Below are positions 8,721-19,519 of a DNA stretch of 21,178 nt, in pieces. The position numbers and the translations under genes were made by a program. Each line of letters starts with the position of its first letter. The first letter of the stretch is position 1. Origin of the DNA: Larix sibirica (taxonomy: Eukaryota > Streptophyta > Pinopsida > Pinales > Pinaceae); contig NWUY0300100198.1 of assembly GCA_004151065.3 (NCBI GenBank), positions 1 to 21,178 on the forward strand, written 5' to 3'. The notes beneath the pieces are model-generated. The model saw only the letters and a program-made list of their open reading frames with translations, was not told the DNA's origin and did no database searches.

Positions 8721-10873
8721 TGTAATGTACCTAAGGCAGTATAGGCACACTAACTCAGAAACTTTCAGGCTTTGACTAACCAGAGAGGGATTTGACACAA
8801 GACTAACAGCTTGGGATCAGTGATGATGGATTAACACATTGAAATGCTGATTTCAAGGCTGAATCAAGGTTATAAATTCAATAGCTACACTTTCGGGAGT
8901 ACTTCACACCTAGGTAGACTCCTTTGGTTAGGTCAAAGGCTTTAAGGCACTGACCCGAGGACTTCTGTGGAAGCTCCACTACCTTTGGTACAATATAGAA
9001 GATACTAAACCTTCAGGGTACTGATCAAAATCTTATAAACCTATTTCATACCTGATATATTGATTTTACTAAGATCTAATTGAAGAAAAATAAACTAGGT
9101 GTAAAATCCTTCACTTGGACTAGTGGAGGAGGACATTTCCAGATGAGTTTGAATATATCTAAATCCTCCCAAATTTATGATATAAGGGAATATATGGGTT
9201 CATATAGTCATTATTTATCTTCATGGACCTTCATAATATAAATTAGAAACACACGGGTTCATTAAATGCTCAAAAATGAAAAACTAGTCAAATTAGACCC
9301 TTAAATGCGCTAGCTTAGTTAACTGACCACCTAGATGACTGAGTAAATTCTCTAATTCTGAAATAATGGATAGTAATAGGTTTGATAAAATATAAAATTA
9401 TAGAATAAATATAAAACCACATGTTTTTAGGTGACAACATTGGTTTATTACATTCAATCTTCCAGAAACCCCAAGATATTGAGGATGTTACAAAGAAGAA
9501 GGAAAAGTGGAGAATTGGAGAGAAAGAAAAGGAATTTTTCATCACTGTAGCTGGTTCATGAACTGAAGAAGTTCATCCTAGAAAACCCCGGGGAACACCA
9601 CAGTCACTAGAAGTCTCATAGTGCACACTGCTTGAAGATAACTCTTGACTAGTTGAGGCTCTTGGTATTGGAGCACTGCTTCATTGTCTTCTTCTTCTTC
9701 TTCTTCTCCATGATGAATTTAGAAAGATGCACTGGATTTCATATCAGGCCTGCAAATTCACTTCATTTGCTGCAATTAATTCATTGAATAGGATTGGATA
9801 TCCTGTTCCTCAATCCCCAATAGATAGATATCACAATCCTTCAACTAGTTTACTGGATACAATGGGGCACATCACCCAATGCGACCTAGGGGCACATCAC
9901 CCAAGATATAGAGGCACACAGCTCTCAAGTTTCAATTCAAAAAGTAGAAAATATGGAAAATTGGGTGCTCAAACCCCTTTTGTAAACATCTCTCATGAAA
10001 TTAATGAAATAATAATAATTAAATTATTATTCCAAGAGATAATGCCTTTGGCCTGTGATTGGCTCATGCGGACCCCATCTCTAAACAAGTGCACCCTTAT
10101 TGGCTAAAGTTAGCCTCGAATTATTTTCTTGAGCCTTTTTCTTGCTTTCCTACTTTTTAAAAATCTCTCTTACCTTTAGAAAATCAAGAAACTCCCGCTT
10201 TCTTGATTTTTTGTTGCTTTCCTACTTTTCCTGCTTTTGGGCTGCTTTTGGTTGCTTTTCCTACTTTTCCTGTTGCTTTTTATTTTGGGGTTGCTTTCCT
10301 TCTATATTTTATGAGGATGGAAACCCATAGGATATATCCTCATCCAATGTGCCCCCCCCTTAATCCACCTATCCATTACAACTCATAAATATCTATTAAT
10401 ATTAATAAATAAAATGAAACTATGACCCACCATCATTTATTTAATTTACAATTGTGACTAAACCAAAATTTACCCCCCTTTAATTAATTAATTCCAAATT
10501 GTCTCTAGGACCCATAGGGTTGAATGGGTTAGTGATTTTATCATGGTTTCCTTAGTGTAGTGACATGAAACCTTGTCACACTACTTAGGAGTTGCTCTTC
10601 CATGGATTTTTCCAACCATAGGAAACCATCCTTAGTACTTTCTCAATAATTTTGGATCACAAGGAGACTTGTCTTATTTAATGATTCAACCAAGGTTTCC
10701 CATCCACTTAATGTAGTTTTCCAATTCCACATACATTATGGTGGCATTGTTTCCCCCCTTGGACCTTAGGATCAATAATTAATCAACCCAAATAACCACC
10801 TAGGTGAATAAACATGAACCATTCTACGTGACTTAGGAAATTGTGGTCTAGGGCCTGATTTGGGGACATTACA
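8721..10873 (-). repeat. Left LTR (3' LTR in element orientation)
   Basis: It spans from TGTAATGTACCTAAGG to TTTGGGGACATTACA and aligns end to end with 14081-16214. It contains a CTT-repeat microsatellite near 9686-9708. It also has a 25-bp-period duplication of GGGGCACATCACCCAA (9864 and 9889) that the other LTR has only once. Open frames inside it (for example 9315-9545 minus and 9727-10107 plus) are not preserved between the LTRs and are not genes. Confidence 0.92.
9864..9904. repeat. LTR-specific short duplication
   Basis: GGGGCACATCACCCAA occurs at 9864-9879 and 9889-9904, a 25-bp period. The corresponding site in the right LTR, near 15218, has one copy (GGGGCACATCACTCAA). This is a gain or loss that occurred after, or during, LTR divergence. 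Confidence 0.75.
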
Positions 10874-10876
10874 ATT

Positions 10877-10887
10877 CCTCCCCTCCC
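10877..10887 (-). other. Polypurine tract
   Basis: The minus strand reads GGGAGGGGAGG, then AAT, and then the LTR start TGTAATGTCC. This is the expected site of plus-strand DNA priming and fixes the element's orientation. Confidence 0.85.
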
Positions 10888-11298
10888 ATGTTTGCTTGTC
10901 TTAGAGAAAATAAATCAACTCCATATAAAATTTGAAACCAATTGATGACTTCTTACCATCGAGATTTTGCTGCAGAACTAACATAGCATTGGAATTCATA
11001 TGGTCCGTCATGCTTCATCTATGCCACTCTGAGCATAACTATCTCCCCACTGAGTGACTCAACTATCTCTACAAATAAAAAATGCATGTTCCTTCCAATT
11101 GAAACAACTGAGAAGAATGATAGGATCCCAATTGAATATGATGAATGCAATGTGAATATGACAACCACCACTGCAATCCAACAACATCAATGACATCCAA
11201 GACAATCCATCATACCAAGGAATTCCTTGATCCCACTGCCTCAGCTACACCCTCCAAAACATCAATGGTGTCTGAAACCAACCATCAATGCCTGGATA

Positions 11299-14010
11299 TC
11301 ATGGTCCTTGATGCATACCATCCATCATCACCAGTGTTTGTGGCAACTTGTCACTCCATGGTATGCCAGGATCCATCCACCACCATTTTAGAAGTTCATC
11401 ACTCCCAAGGATGATCACTATCTTTGTGAGATTATTGAATAAGACATGAGACTCCTCAAGTGTAGAAAACACTTTAATCCCATGGCTCACACCATCATCA
11501 CTTGTTCCACTCAAAGTACTCCAGTGGAACTCCCATGCACTACTTTGCATGAAACAAATATCAAGTGGCACAAGTAGATGCCATTGCTGCTCACCATACT
11601 GAAGGAGAACCAAGGTCATGTCCAAGTGGTCAAAATCAAGTTGAGAAGCAGACACCTATGTCTCTTTCTTCTCATGAAGAACCAATAGAAATGGTCCCTC
11701 TATCAACTCAACATTTCCTTCCACATCCTCAAGTGCTAGGAATGAAACAAAGTAAGCCAGCTACAACTTTACCAAGTTCATCCACTAAAACAATAGATGC
11801 ATGGTCTCCTTTGTGGGCTAGTCCGACAAGAATTTGCTGGTATACCTCATCTCAAGATAGGTATTTCCTCCATAGAGGCAATCTGAGTCCTCCCTTGTGT
11901 AGGGAAAATTCCTCAACAGGCTATATGCCAATATCCTCATGGCAGCTTGCTTGCACAACTATCTTCCACCACACATGAGAAGAACTGTTTCTACAAGTTA
12001 TCTCCATGTGTTCCATATACCCTTCCACCCAATCCATATGTGGATGAATGGCATCAAATGGCAGCCAAATGTACATGGGTTTTTTCTCATCTAACTGGCC
12101 ACTGTGATAGATGTTAATGGACCCATAAGATGTGCTCTCACCTCCTTGAGTCGTTAGCTCTGTAATGCACCTATCCATAGATGGACGTATTTGTCTACTG
12201 CTTGATCCCAAGAAGATGATCTCAGGATCTCTACTACTGAGGACAGGTGGAATAAACTCAAGTACATCCTCCACCAATGGACCTTCCTCACATAGATAAA
12301 GTTCATAATCCTCCCGGTGTGAAACAATTTCTCTACCATCATCGTGAAAGTCAATGCTTTCTTCAAGCACTTGTAAATCTGAAAACTCTTCATGCTCACC
12401 TTGCACATGAGGCTGCTCCAATATATCATGTGTGCAATCAGCCACACATATCTGATCACATGTAGTTTTGGTAAATGACCGTGACTCTCCCAATTCCATG
12501 TAGAGTTGCTCTACTTCTACTATATTTTATTTTTCAACTTTGAGAGAAATATCTCAATCCATAAAAAACTACAAGTAATCTGCTTCCATCATCTCTATCT
12601 CTCTTTTAATGATGCTTAGTTTGTAAGTAGAGAGTCTTTCTACCATTCCCTCTTGTCCTCATCTATAATATTGTTAATGACTTTTTTTTGCACCATCATT
12701 TCGAGACAAGGATCGCAATAGCTTTTCTTTTGTGACTAAGAGTTCTCTCTCTAAGTCACTCAATGGATCCTTAAGAGCATTATGTGGGCCGCCACAAGTT
12801 TTTTCATGCAACTCTTGAGAGTCATGAAAACTCTCCTCTGACATTTCATCCTTCTCAAAATTTTGATTCTCAACACTAGAAATCTCTACCATGCCAATCT
12901 TCTCACCAGAAGTGGCTGCAAACTCATTATGACACAAAGGGATACATAAATATGAATTGTGATCATACATTTTAATCATATATTCTTCCTCGTGAGGTAT
13001 AGCTGTGGTGGCCTATTCTTCCACCAAATTTTATGGTTCACACCCAACTGGTGTGTGCTTGTATTCTTCTTCACTATGAAGCTCAAGTGGTGACTAGAAA
13101 TATAATTTATGTTCTCATTTTGGATCTAATCCAAAATATGTCTCGCCACCATCAACAAAATCTATCTCCTTTCTAGTGATCTTGAAATCACCAACAAAGA
13201 AGTTGGAAGTGAATTCACCTCCCACACAGCTAACAACCTGATGATGGGATGTTGGGTATTCATATCCACATGGTTCCTCTTCATATTCTTCTTGAATTAT
13301 ATTGGTGCAAGCATGCTCTTCCTCATTGGAGTCCACAGTAAGACTCACATCTGCCACTTGTGGTTCCCTCTGCTTCATTTCTTCATTAGATTGGAGCGAA
13401 TATATGCAAAGGAATACACTCTTTTCTTCAATCACTTATGCTTACATGCTTTCCTCCTTTAGTTAACTTGATGCTTATTCATTATTGGTTGCATTAGGAT
13501 CAATTCTTTTGGAGACTTTGCTTCAAGAAGAACCAAATAATCTCATAAAACTCCCATAAAGGGGTGTTTTTGGTGTAGCTTCATCTCTTGTCTTCTTATC
13601 TTCTTCTTTGCTTTGAGTGGTGGATAAACTTTGTTCCTTCCTTGATGGTCTGTTGTTCTTGAGAAAATCCTCATATACACTCTTAGGTTCAAATCCAAAC
13701 CTGCAATAAAAATAATCTTTGAAAGGAATTGCTTGAAAAACCTCTTCCCCAAGCCAAGATACTTCTGGTAGTGGTGGGGCAATTCTTCACATACTTCTAT
13801 CACCTTTTCCAAATATTTATTAACCATTGGAGGACCAACCCTTGTGCGTTATTTATATGTTTTGTCACAAAAGTAACCATATTCATCTCTTGACACATGC
13901 AAACCTTTATCTACATAGATCACCTTTGCTTTTTAAGATTGTTCAAGGTCTTCTTCACCAACTTGTATGAGCCTCTTAGCTACAAACTTGAAGATGTGCT
14001 ATAAAATATT
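11299..14010 (-). pseudogene. Long decayed reading frame of unknown function inside the LTR element
   Basis: Translating the minus strand from about 14010 gives an almost continuous protein-like sequence of some 900 codons. It is broken by scattered in-frame stops and a few frameshifts (near 13560, 12675 and 11735). Open pieces are 13827-13543, 13435-13115, 12979-12674, 12499-11921 and 11655-11299, and the stretches between them continue in frame with only single stops. Visible words include EELPHHYQKYLGLGKRFF, LYGSFMRLFGSS, an acidic middle part (EEEYEEEP) and a coiled-coil-like LSDLERELLVTKEKLLRSL. I see no RT, protease, integrase, RNase H or zinc knuckle. It could be a highly diverged gag, an envelope-like extra frame, or a captured host gene. 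An open extension reaches toward about 11000. Confidence 0.7.
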
Positions 14011-14067
14011 CCTTCAAATAAGAGTTTAAGGAGCCTAGTCTAGATGCTCAGTGGTGCAGAGGAATAT

Positions 14068-14079
14068 GATCTGATACCA
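14068..14079 (-). other. Primer-binding site, initiator tRNA-Met type
   Basis: One base inside the right LTR, the minus strand reads TGGTATCAGATC, an 11/12 match to TGGTATCAGAGC, the plant tRNA-iMet complement used by many LTR retrotransposons. Together with the polypurine tract at the opposite end it sets the element on the minus strand. Confidence 0.88.
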
Positions 14080-14080
14080 T

Positions 14081-16214
14081 TGTAATGTACCTAAGGAAAT
14101 CTAGGCACACTAACTCAACAAATTTCAGGCTTGGACTCACTAGAGAGGGATTAGACACAAGACTGATAGCTTGGGATCAGTGAGGATAGATTAGACACAT
14201 TGAAAGGCTGATGTGAATGCTGAATCAATTTTCTAATTTCGACAGCTGTACTTTCGGGAGTATGTCACACCTGGGTAGACTCCTTTGGCTATCCCAAAGG
14301 CTTCAAAGCACTGGCCCCAGGACTTCTGTGGAAACTCCATTGCTTCTGGTGCAATATGGAAGCTATTAAATTTTCAAAGGACCGATCATACTTTTATCAA
14401 CCTATTTTAGACCTGATATACTTATTTGACTGAGATCTAATTGACAGAAAATAAACTAGCTGTAAAATCCTTCACATGGACTAGTGAAGGAGGCAATTTC
14501 CATATGAGTTCAAATGGGTTTAAATCCTCCCAAGTTTCTGATATGAGGGCATAGATGGGTTAATTTAATCATTAATTAGCTGCACATACCTTCATAAGAT
14601 AAATTCCAAATCCAGGGGTTCATTAAATGCTCAAAACTGGAAAAGTAGTCAAATTAGACCCTTAAGTGCGGTAGTCTAGTTAACTAACCACTCAGCTGAG
14701 TCAATAAATTCTCTAATTCTGCAATAATGGATAGTAAAAGGTCTAAGAGAATATAAAATGACAGAATCAAGCTAAAACTACACATTTGGAGGTTCCATCA
14801 TATGTTTATTACATTCAGACTCGCAGAAACCCCAATATATTGAGGATTTTACAAAGAAGAAGGAAAAGTGGAGAAATGGAGAGCAAGAAGGGGCATTTTT
14901 CATCACTGTAGCTGATTCATGAACTAAAGAAGGTCATCCTAGAAAACTTTGGGGTGGACCACAATCATTGTAAGTATCATAGTGCACACTTCTTGAATAT
15001 AACTCTTCCCTAGCTGAGGCTCTTGGTATTGGAGCACTACTTCACTGTCTTCTTCTTCTTCTTCAGGATGACTTTAGCAAGCTACACTAAATTGCATATA
15101 AGGCCTGCAACTTCACCTCATTTTCTACAATTAACTCACTGAAGAGGAATGTATATCCTCTTCCTCAATCCCCATTAGAGAGATCTCACAATCCTTCAAC
15201 TGGTTTGCTGGATGGAATGGGGCACATCACTCAAGCTATATAGAGGCACATAGCTCTCAAGATTCAATTCAAAAACTAGAAAAAGATGGAAAATGGAGTG
15301 GTCAAACCCCTTTTGTAAACATATCTCGTGAAATTAATGAAATAATAATAATTATCAAATTATTATTCCAAGAGATAATACCTTTGGCATGTGATTGGCT
15401 CATGTGGACCCCTCTCTCAAGAAGTGCACCCTCCTTGGCTAAATTTAGACTCTAATGCTTTCCTTGAGCCTTTTTCTTGATTTCCTGCTTTTTTCACATC
15501 TCTCTTGTCTTCAGAAAGTCAGGAAACTCTTGCTTTCTTGATTTTCTGTTGCTTTCCTGCTTTTGGGCTAGTTTTGGCTGTTTTTCCTACTTTTCCTATT
15601 GTTGTTGCTTTTGGGGCTGCTTTCCTTCTAGTGTTTCTGATGATGACAACCCATAGGATGTATCTTCATCCATTGCACGCCCCCCTTGAGCCACATAATC
15701 ATTACTACTCATAAATATCTATTAATATTAATAAATAAGATGAAACTATAACCCATCGTCATTTATTTAATTTTACATGGGTGAGTAAACAAAAATTGAC
15801 CCCCTTTAATTAATTATTGAAAAATTATCACTAGGACCCATGGGGTTGAATGGATTAAGGATCTTATCATGGTGTCCTCAGTGTGGTGACATGACACCTT
15901 GTCACACTGCTTAGGAGTTTCTCTTCCTTGGATTTTTTCATCAATGATTTTTCCAAACTTAGGAAACCAACCTTAGGATTTTCTCAATAATTTTGGACCA
16001 CAAGGAGACTTGGCTTATTTAATGATCCAACCAAGGTTACTCATCCCATTAATGTAGTTGTCCTAGTCCACATAAATTATGGTGGCAGTATTTCCCCCCC
16101 TGGAACTTAGGATCAACAATTAATCAACCCAAATCACCACCTAGGTGAATAAACATGAACCGTTCTAGGTGACTTAGGTAATGATGGTCCAAGTCCTTAT
16201 TTGGGGACATTACA
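14081..16214 (-). repeat. Right LTR (5' LTR in element orientation)
   Basis: It aligns along its full length to 8721-10873, with about 15% differences in the parts I compared by eye. It carries its own private 15-bp duplication (GATTTTT at about 15931 and 15946). As the 5' LTR it would contain the promoter on the minus strand; I could not assign a specific TATA box with confidence. Confidence 0.92.
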
Positions 16215-16219
16215 ATGAG
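16215..16219. repeat. Right target-site duplication (ATGAG)
   Basis: ATGAG directly follows the right LTR and pairs with ACGAG before the left LTR. The difference is C to T at a CpG. Confidence 0.65.
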
Positions 16220-18007
16220 ATTGTGGATATCCTCTAGCATAAATACCTACTCGATCTCTCCTACATTATTAAAATGAAAACATTTAATTATAGGTTTTTG
16301 ATTGTGTAGAAAAAATCATTCTCTTTTTGGAAATGATGTTAGACATAAATATAATTTGCAAAACTAACATTTGTTGGGTCTTCAGGCTGCTCCCCATCTT
16401 GGACACATTCAATCATAGATTGAAACCCGCATTTGGACACGATTTTCCTTTATTCTTATATGGGTGCTCATTTCATGACACCCCCTTAAAATTCCTATTG
16501 GGCGTAGTATATTTTGGGTACTATTTTTGGAAAGGTAGTTTTGGTGTGGACAAAGACAAAGTAAAAAGGGCTCTTGACAAAGTGGTCAACTTCGACGAAG
16601 TGGCTATGAAACTAGGAAAACGGTTATGTTGGTTGTGTCAAAGGGTGGAGTTGAGTCAATTAGTTAGCGTTTGTCCACTTATATTAATGAGTTGAGTAGT
16701 CTATTAGTGGGTTAGTGGGAGTGGGTAAAGCTAAGTGCGCCCTATAAATATGTAATAAGAGGGAAATTTTGGAGCTGTTAGCTAGTTGAAGAGAGAATAG
16801 TATGACGTTCGAAGATATTTTGTGTCTATATTGAAGAACTCCTCTATCTATGTCAAAGCTATTTTGAAGAGCCGAGTCGCATGATTTGCAGGATGTGTGC
16901 GTGGGTATTTTGTAAGTCAAGGAAGAATATCTAAGTCATAAACATGAAGTGCTTATTTATTGGTTGTAACACATAATAAAAACAAGTGCTTTCATGGTTT
17001 TTCCCAGATTGGGTTTCCACGTTAAAACATGGTGTTCTTATGTGATCTGTTATTTGTTTCATGCCTTTGCTCATGAGTTACATGAATGAATGAATGTATG
17101 TGCGTAATTGAGAATCCCATGAATGTGAAGTATAATGAATGTTATATAATTTTTGGTTAACTTATGGGTTATGTCAAGGTGAATGGCATGTCGAAGATCT
17201 AGATCTATCGATGTTGTAGATTTGTCAATGTAATGGGTTGTTTGTTAAATGAATGGTCTTTTGAGCTATTCCCCTTCTGCACTACAAAATCCTGGTTCCT
17301 GTAGTCTTCATAGTTTCTTCGGGTGGGACCTCATCTACTCTGCAAGTGTTGTTGAAAGGGATAAACCCCTTTCGGGATGGTATCTGTGGTGTTTGCTAGT
17401 GTTAGATGTTTGAACCCTGGTCGAAGTAAAAGTGCACCAAAAAATTGTTCTGTTGTCGAGACCGGGATTTGTGCCAAAGAGAATGTGGCTTATGTGGCAT
17501 CTGACTAAGCCAAATATCTAGGACTGGGTAGATTAAAATCTAAAAGAATTTTCTAAGGAACAAAACAAGCACCTCTGATTGGACAACAAAGCATGGTTAG
17601 TAAGATATGTTTTTTTTATATCATGAGTTTTTCTTTGGTGATTTCCTGATGATATTGCATGAATGGTTAGCAAGATTGACTGAGAAGAAGACAAATTTCC
17701 AAGGAGGTGACCTAGGTTGGACACCTAGTTGATATAGCGACTGAAAGGTGTGAATAACAAATTTCACCGCAGTGGATTACTGGTTGGACAATATACTGGA
17801 GGGGTACTATTACCGAATTTGTTGTTGACACTATTAAGTCATATAGTGCAGCGAAATGAGAGTTCTTTGAAGGTCCATGCGGTAATACCTAGATTGTTAA
17901 ATCTTCGATCAAGAAGCTACTTTGTGAAAAAGGGTGATGCAAATGGAATCTGAGAGTAAAATATTTGTGCACGGTGGGAATGGGTAATTGGAGGAAGGTC
18001 TGGGAAA
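16220..18007 (+). other. Gene-free region, possible LTR/leader of a second retrotransposon
   Basis: No protein-coding gene is recognised. The 122-codon open frame at 16327-16695 starts with TTG and has no recognisable domain. The region lies just upstream of a plus-strand gag and contains a TATA-like box, so part of it is probably U3/R/U5 and leader. I cannot place LTR borders because the partner LTR is outside the window. A small inverted repeat, GAAAGGG/CCCCTTTC, occurs near 17355. From about 17950 the plus strand becomes purine-rich, which creates long but spurious antisense open frames. Confidence 0.4.
16740..16749 (+). promoter_or_regulatory. TATA-like box, possible LTR promoter
   Basis: CCTATAAATA follows GC-containing DNA (AAGTGCGC) and lies 1.27 kb upstream of the probable gag start. 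TATA plus a downstream untranslated leader is typical of LTR retrotransposon promoters. No initiator or polyadenylation context can be confirmed, so this is tentative. Confidence 0.3.
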
Positions 18008-19012
18008 ATGTGTGGAATGAGTGAAATGATAAGGGGAGAAGAGAGTGAGATAGATGAAGAGTGTGGGTTTCTTGAAGTGGGAAGAGATTTTGGTCGAACA
18101 AGAGGAGGAGAACTGCGACAAGAGAGAGAGGGTTGCAGATGCGACTGAAAGAAGAGACTACGAACCAGTACCACAACTCAACGAAGATTCTTAGAGAAGA
18201 GGAAGAGTACCAGCTCATTTTAGAGGGAAGAAGAACCTACATATCCGTCTCAGACCTGAATGCTGACATACCCACGACCCCGGTACATCTCCAGAAACTG
18301 AGGTAAGACACAGTAACTCATCACAGTTTTTCCAAGCTAGTCAAAGTAGTGGTAATAGTCAAAGTAGTACTTCACCAAGTGGAAAAGCTCCAAGTAGTGG
18401 TCCATTAGTAGTAAGTCAGTCAAAACCCCAGAGGTCCAGAATGGCTGGGGATGACATGAAGTTACCTATTTTTAATGGGAAATGGGTCAGAGGACCCAAA
18501 CAACACTGGTTCTTTGTAATGCAGTATGGACTGTAAACAAGTACAAGATGATAGCGTCAAATTGGCACAATTAATTACGACCTTTAGGGTTCGTCCTGAA
18601 TGGTTTATGAATTTTTAGAAGTTGGGGAAAACAAGTGAAACCTTAGCAGAGGTTAAGGATGGGTTAAAAGTGAATTTAAGAAGCCAAAGTATGAATCACA
18701 ATGTATTACTAAGAAGAAGGAGATTAAACAAGCGCTGAATGAGTCTGTTTGGGACTTCGACCAGAGGTTTAAAACCTTGATGGCCCGTGCAAGCTTTCCG
18801 ATGAATGATGTTCAGACAAAGGAGTGGTTTATAGCCTTTACTACCTCACATCAGAGTTTCGTTAATGCAGTAGAAAATTTCATCCCAAACGAAGCTCTTG
18901 AGTTGGCTATGAAATTGGAAGCATCACCTAGTCGAGAAGACTGGAGATGGTATGGCTCAAATCCAGTCGCTAGTGGAAAACTTTCATTCAATTCAAGATA
19001 TAAAGAAAGGTA
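18008..19012 (+). pseudogene. Gag (capsid) region, frameshifted
   Basis: Gag forms the capsid that packages the element's RNA in the cytoplasm. A likely start is ATG at 18008 (MCGMSEMIRGEES), followed by a charged, Ser-rich N-terminal part (EEEYQLILEGRRTYISV). The core begins near 18442 with MAGDDMKLPIFNG, then QHWF, LAEVKDGL, EFKKPKYESQCIT, ESVWDFDQRFKTLM, KEWFIAFT and EALELAMKLEASP. This order matches plant Ty3/gypsy gag as I recall it. Stops and small indels break the frame repeatedly between about 18120 and 18700. The longest intact piece is 18777-19013. It leads straight into the zinc-knuckle array. The product cannot be made in one piece. Confidence 0.8.
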
Positions 19013-19036
19013 AGGAAAAGAGAGAAGTATGTTGTG

Positions 19037-19519
19037 TGCACTAGATGCAAGGAAGAGGGTCACTCTAAAGATCAATGTACGGATCTTTCATGATTATCTT
19101 AATGTTGGAAATCCTAGTTCATAAACCTGGGGACAGGCGTATGGTGTAGAATCTTCCAGACAGAGGACATCGACTAGAAGAGTGCTATTGTTTAAAAATA
19201 TGGTAGTACTCCTCAGAACCTATGGTGTAAGTTCTTCGGTCTTCGGACATGATGAGAAGAATTGTTGAGCATACCAGTTGCTCACAGAGCGCACTGCAGA
19301 CACTTTCCTCATGAAGGGAGAAGATCAAGCTAAAAAAGAATGCATAGTTCTAATCAACCTGAAGGTGGATTTAGAGGGTTGATGAGGATGGATTTGGTCG
19401 AGGAAGAGGACAAGTAATATGTATAATTGTGGTACTCCTGACATTATGCTAGAGACTTCCAGAATCCTACTTTCGACCTGCACTATTGTAGGGAATTAGA
19501 TCATACCATAGAAGACTGT
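19037..19519 (+). pseudogene. Gag nucleocapsid with an array of five CCHC-type zinc knuckles (degenerate)
   Basis: CCHC knuckles bind Zn and the packaged RNA. Five can be traced. K1 (19037-19078) is intact: CTRCKEEGHSKDQC, spacing CX2CX4HX4C. K2 (about 19145-19185) keeps its first Cys, then RGHRLEEC after a frameshift, but its second Cys reads F. K3 (about 19226-19265) keeps WCKFF...GHDEKNC, again with F for the second Cys and an indel. K4 (about 19419-19459) reads YNCGTP...HYARDF, having lost the first and last Cys. K5 (19478-19519) reads LHYCRELDHTIEDC, with its first Cys replaced by Leu. Reading frames change between units. The number of knuckles is higher than the one or two in many retrotransposon gags. 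Confidence 0.75.

Larger units (their letters stand above)
8721..16214 (-). mobile_element. LTR retrotransposon without recognisable pol (LARD-like), minus strand
   Basis: Two direct repeats of 2153 and 2134 bp bound a 3207-bp interior, for a total of 7494 bp. On the plus strand each LTR starts TGTAATGTACC and ends GGGGACATTACA, giving TG...CA ends and 8-bp inverted tips. Orientation is set by a minus-strand primer-binding site next to the right LTR and a polypurine tract next to the left LTR. The flanks carry a one-mismatch 5-bp duplication. I found none of the usual RT (YxDD), integrase or CCHC motifs inside. Long LTRs with a short interior lacking pol fit the LARD class, which depends on proteins supplied by other elements. 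However, the interior holds a long decayed frame of unknown nature. The LTRs differ by roughly 15% by eye, so insertion is old. Confidence 0.92.

Noticed and set aside
9315-10388. Open frames inside the left LTR (9315-9545 minus, 9727-10107, 10142-10330 and 10203-10388 plus)
   Set aside because: The matching positions in the right LTR have different frames, stops and indels, so the frames are not conserved.
11145-12465. Plus-strand open frames within the LTR element interior (11145-11414, 11565-11978, 12277-12465)
   Set aside because: The minus strand reads through the same region with protein-like continuity across several frame pieces, and the element's primer site and polypurine tract put its sense strand on minus.
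16327-16695. 122-codon plus-strand open frame
   Set aside because: It starts with TTG, shows no recognisable domain, and lies in probable LTR/leader DNA.
17375-17390. ATGGTATCTGTGG as a primer-binding site for the right-hand gypsy element
   Set aside because: Only TGGTATC matches the tRNA-iMet complement, the bases before it do not end in CA, and no LTR partner is available to confirm a border.
17406-17425. TTTGAACCCTGGTC as a tRNA T-arm
   Set aside because: No acceptor, D-arm or anticodon arm can be paired around it.
17889-18218. Overlapping minus-strand open frames of 70-109 codons rich in Ser, Phe and Leu
   Set aside because: They are antisense to a purine-rich gag N-terminus; three minus frames are open at once because the plus strand is GA-rich.
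18777-19075. Minus-strand open frame 18851-19075 over gag
   Set aside because: The plus strand encodes recognisable gag words here, ending in an intact CCHC knuckle; the antisense frame is a shadow.
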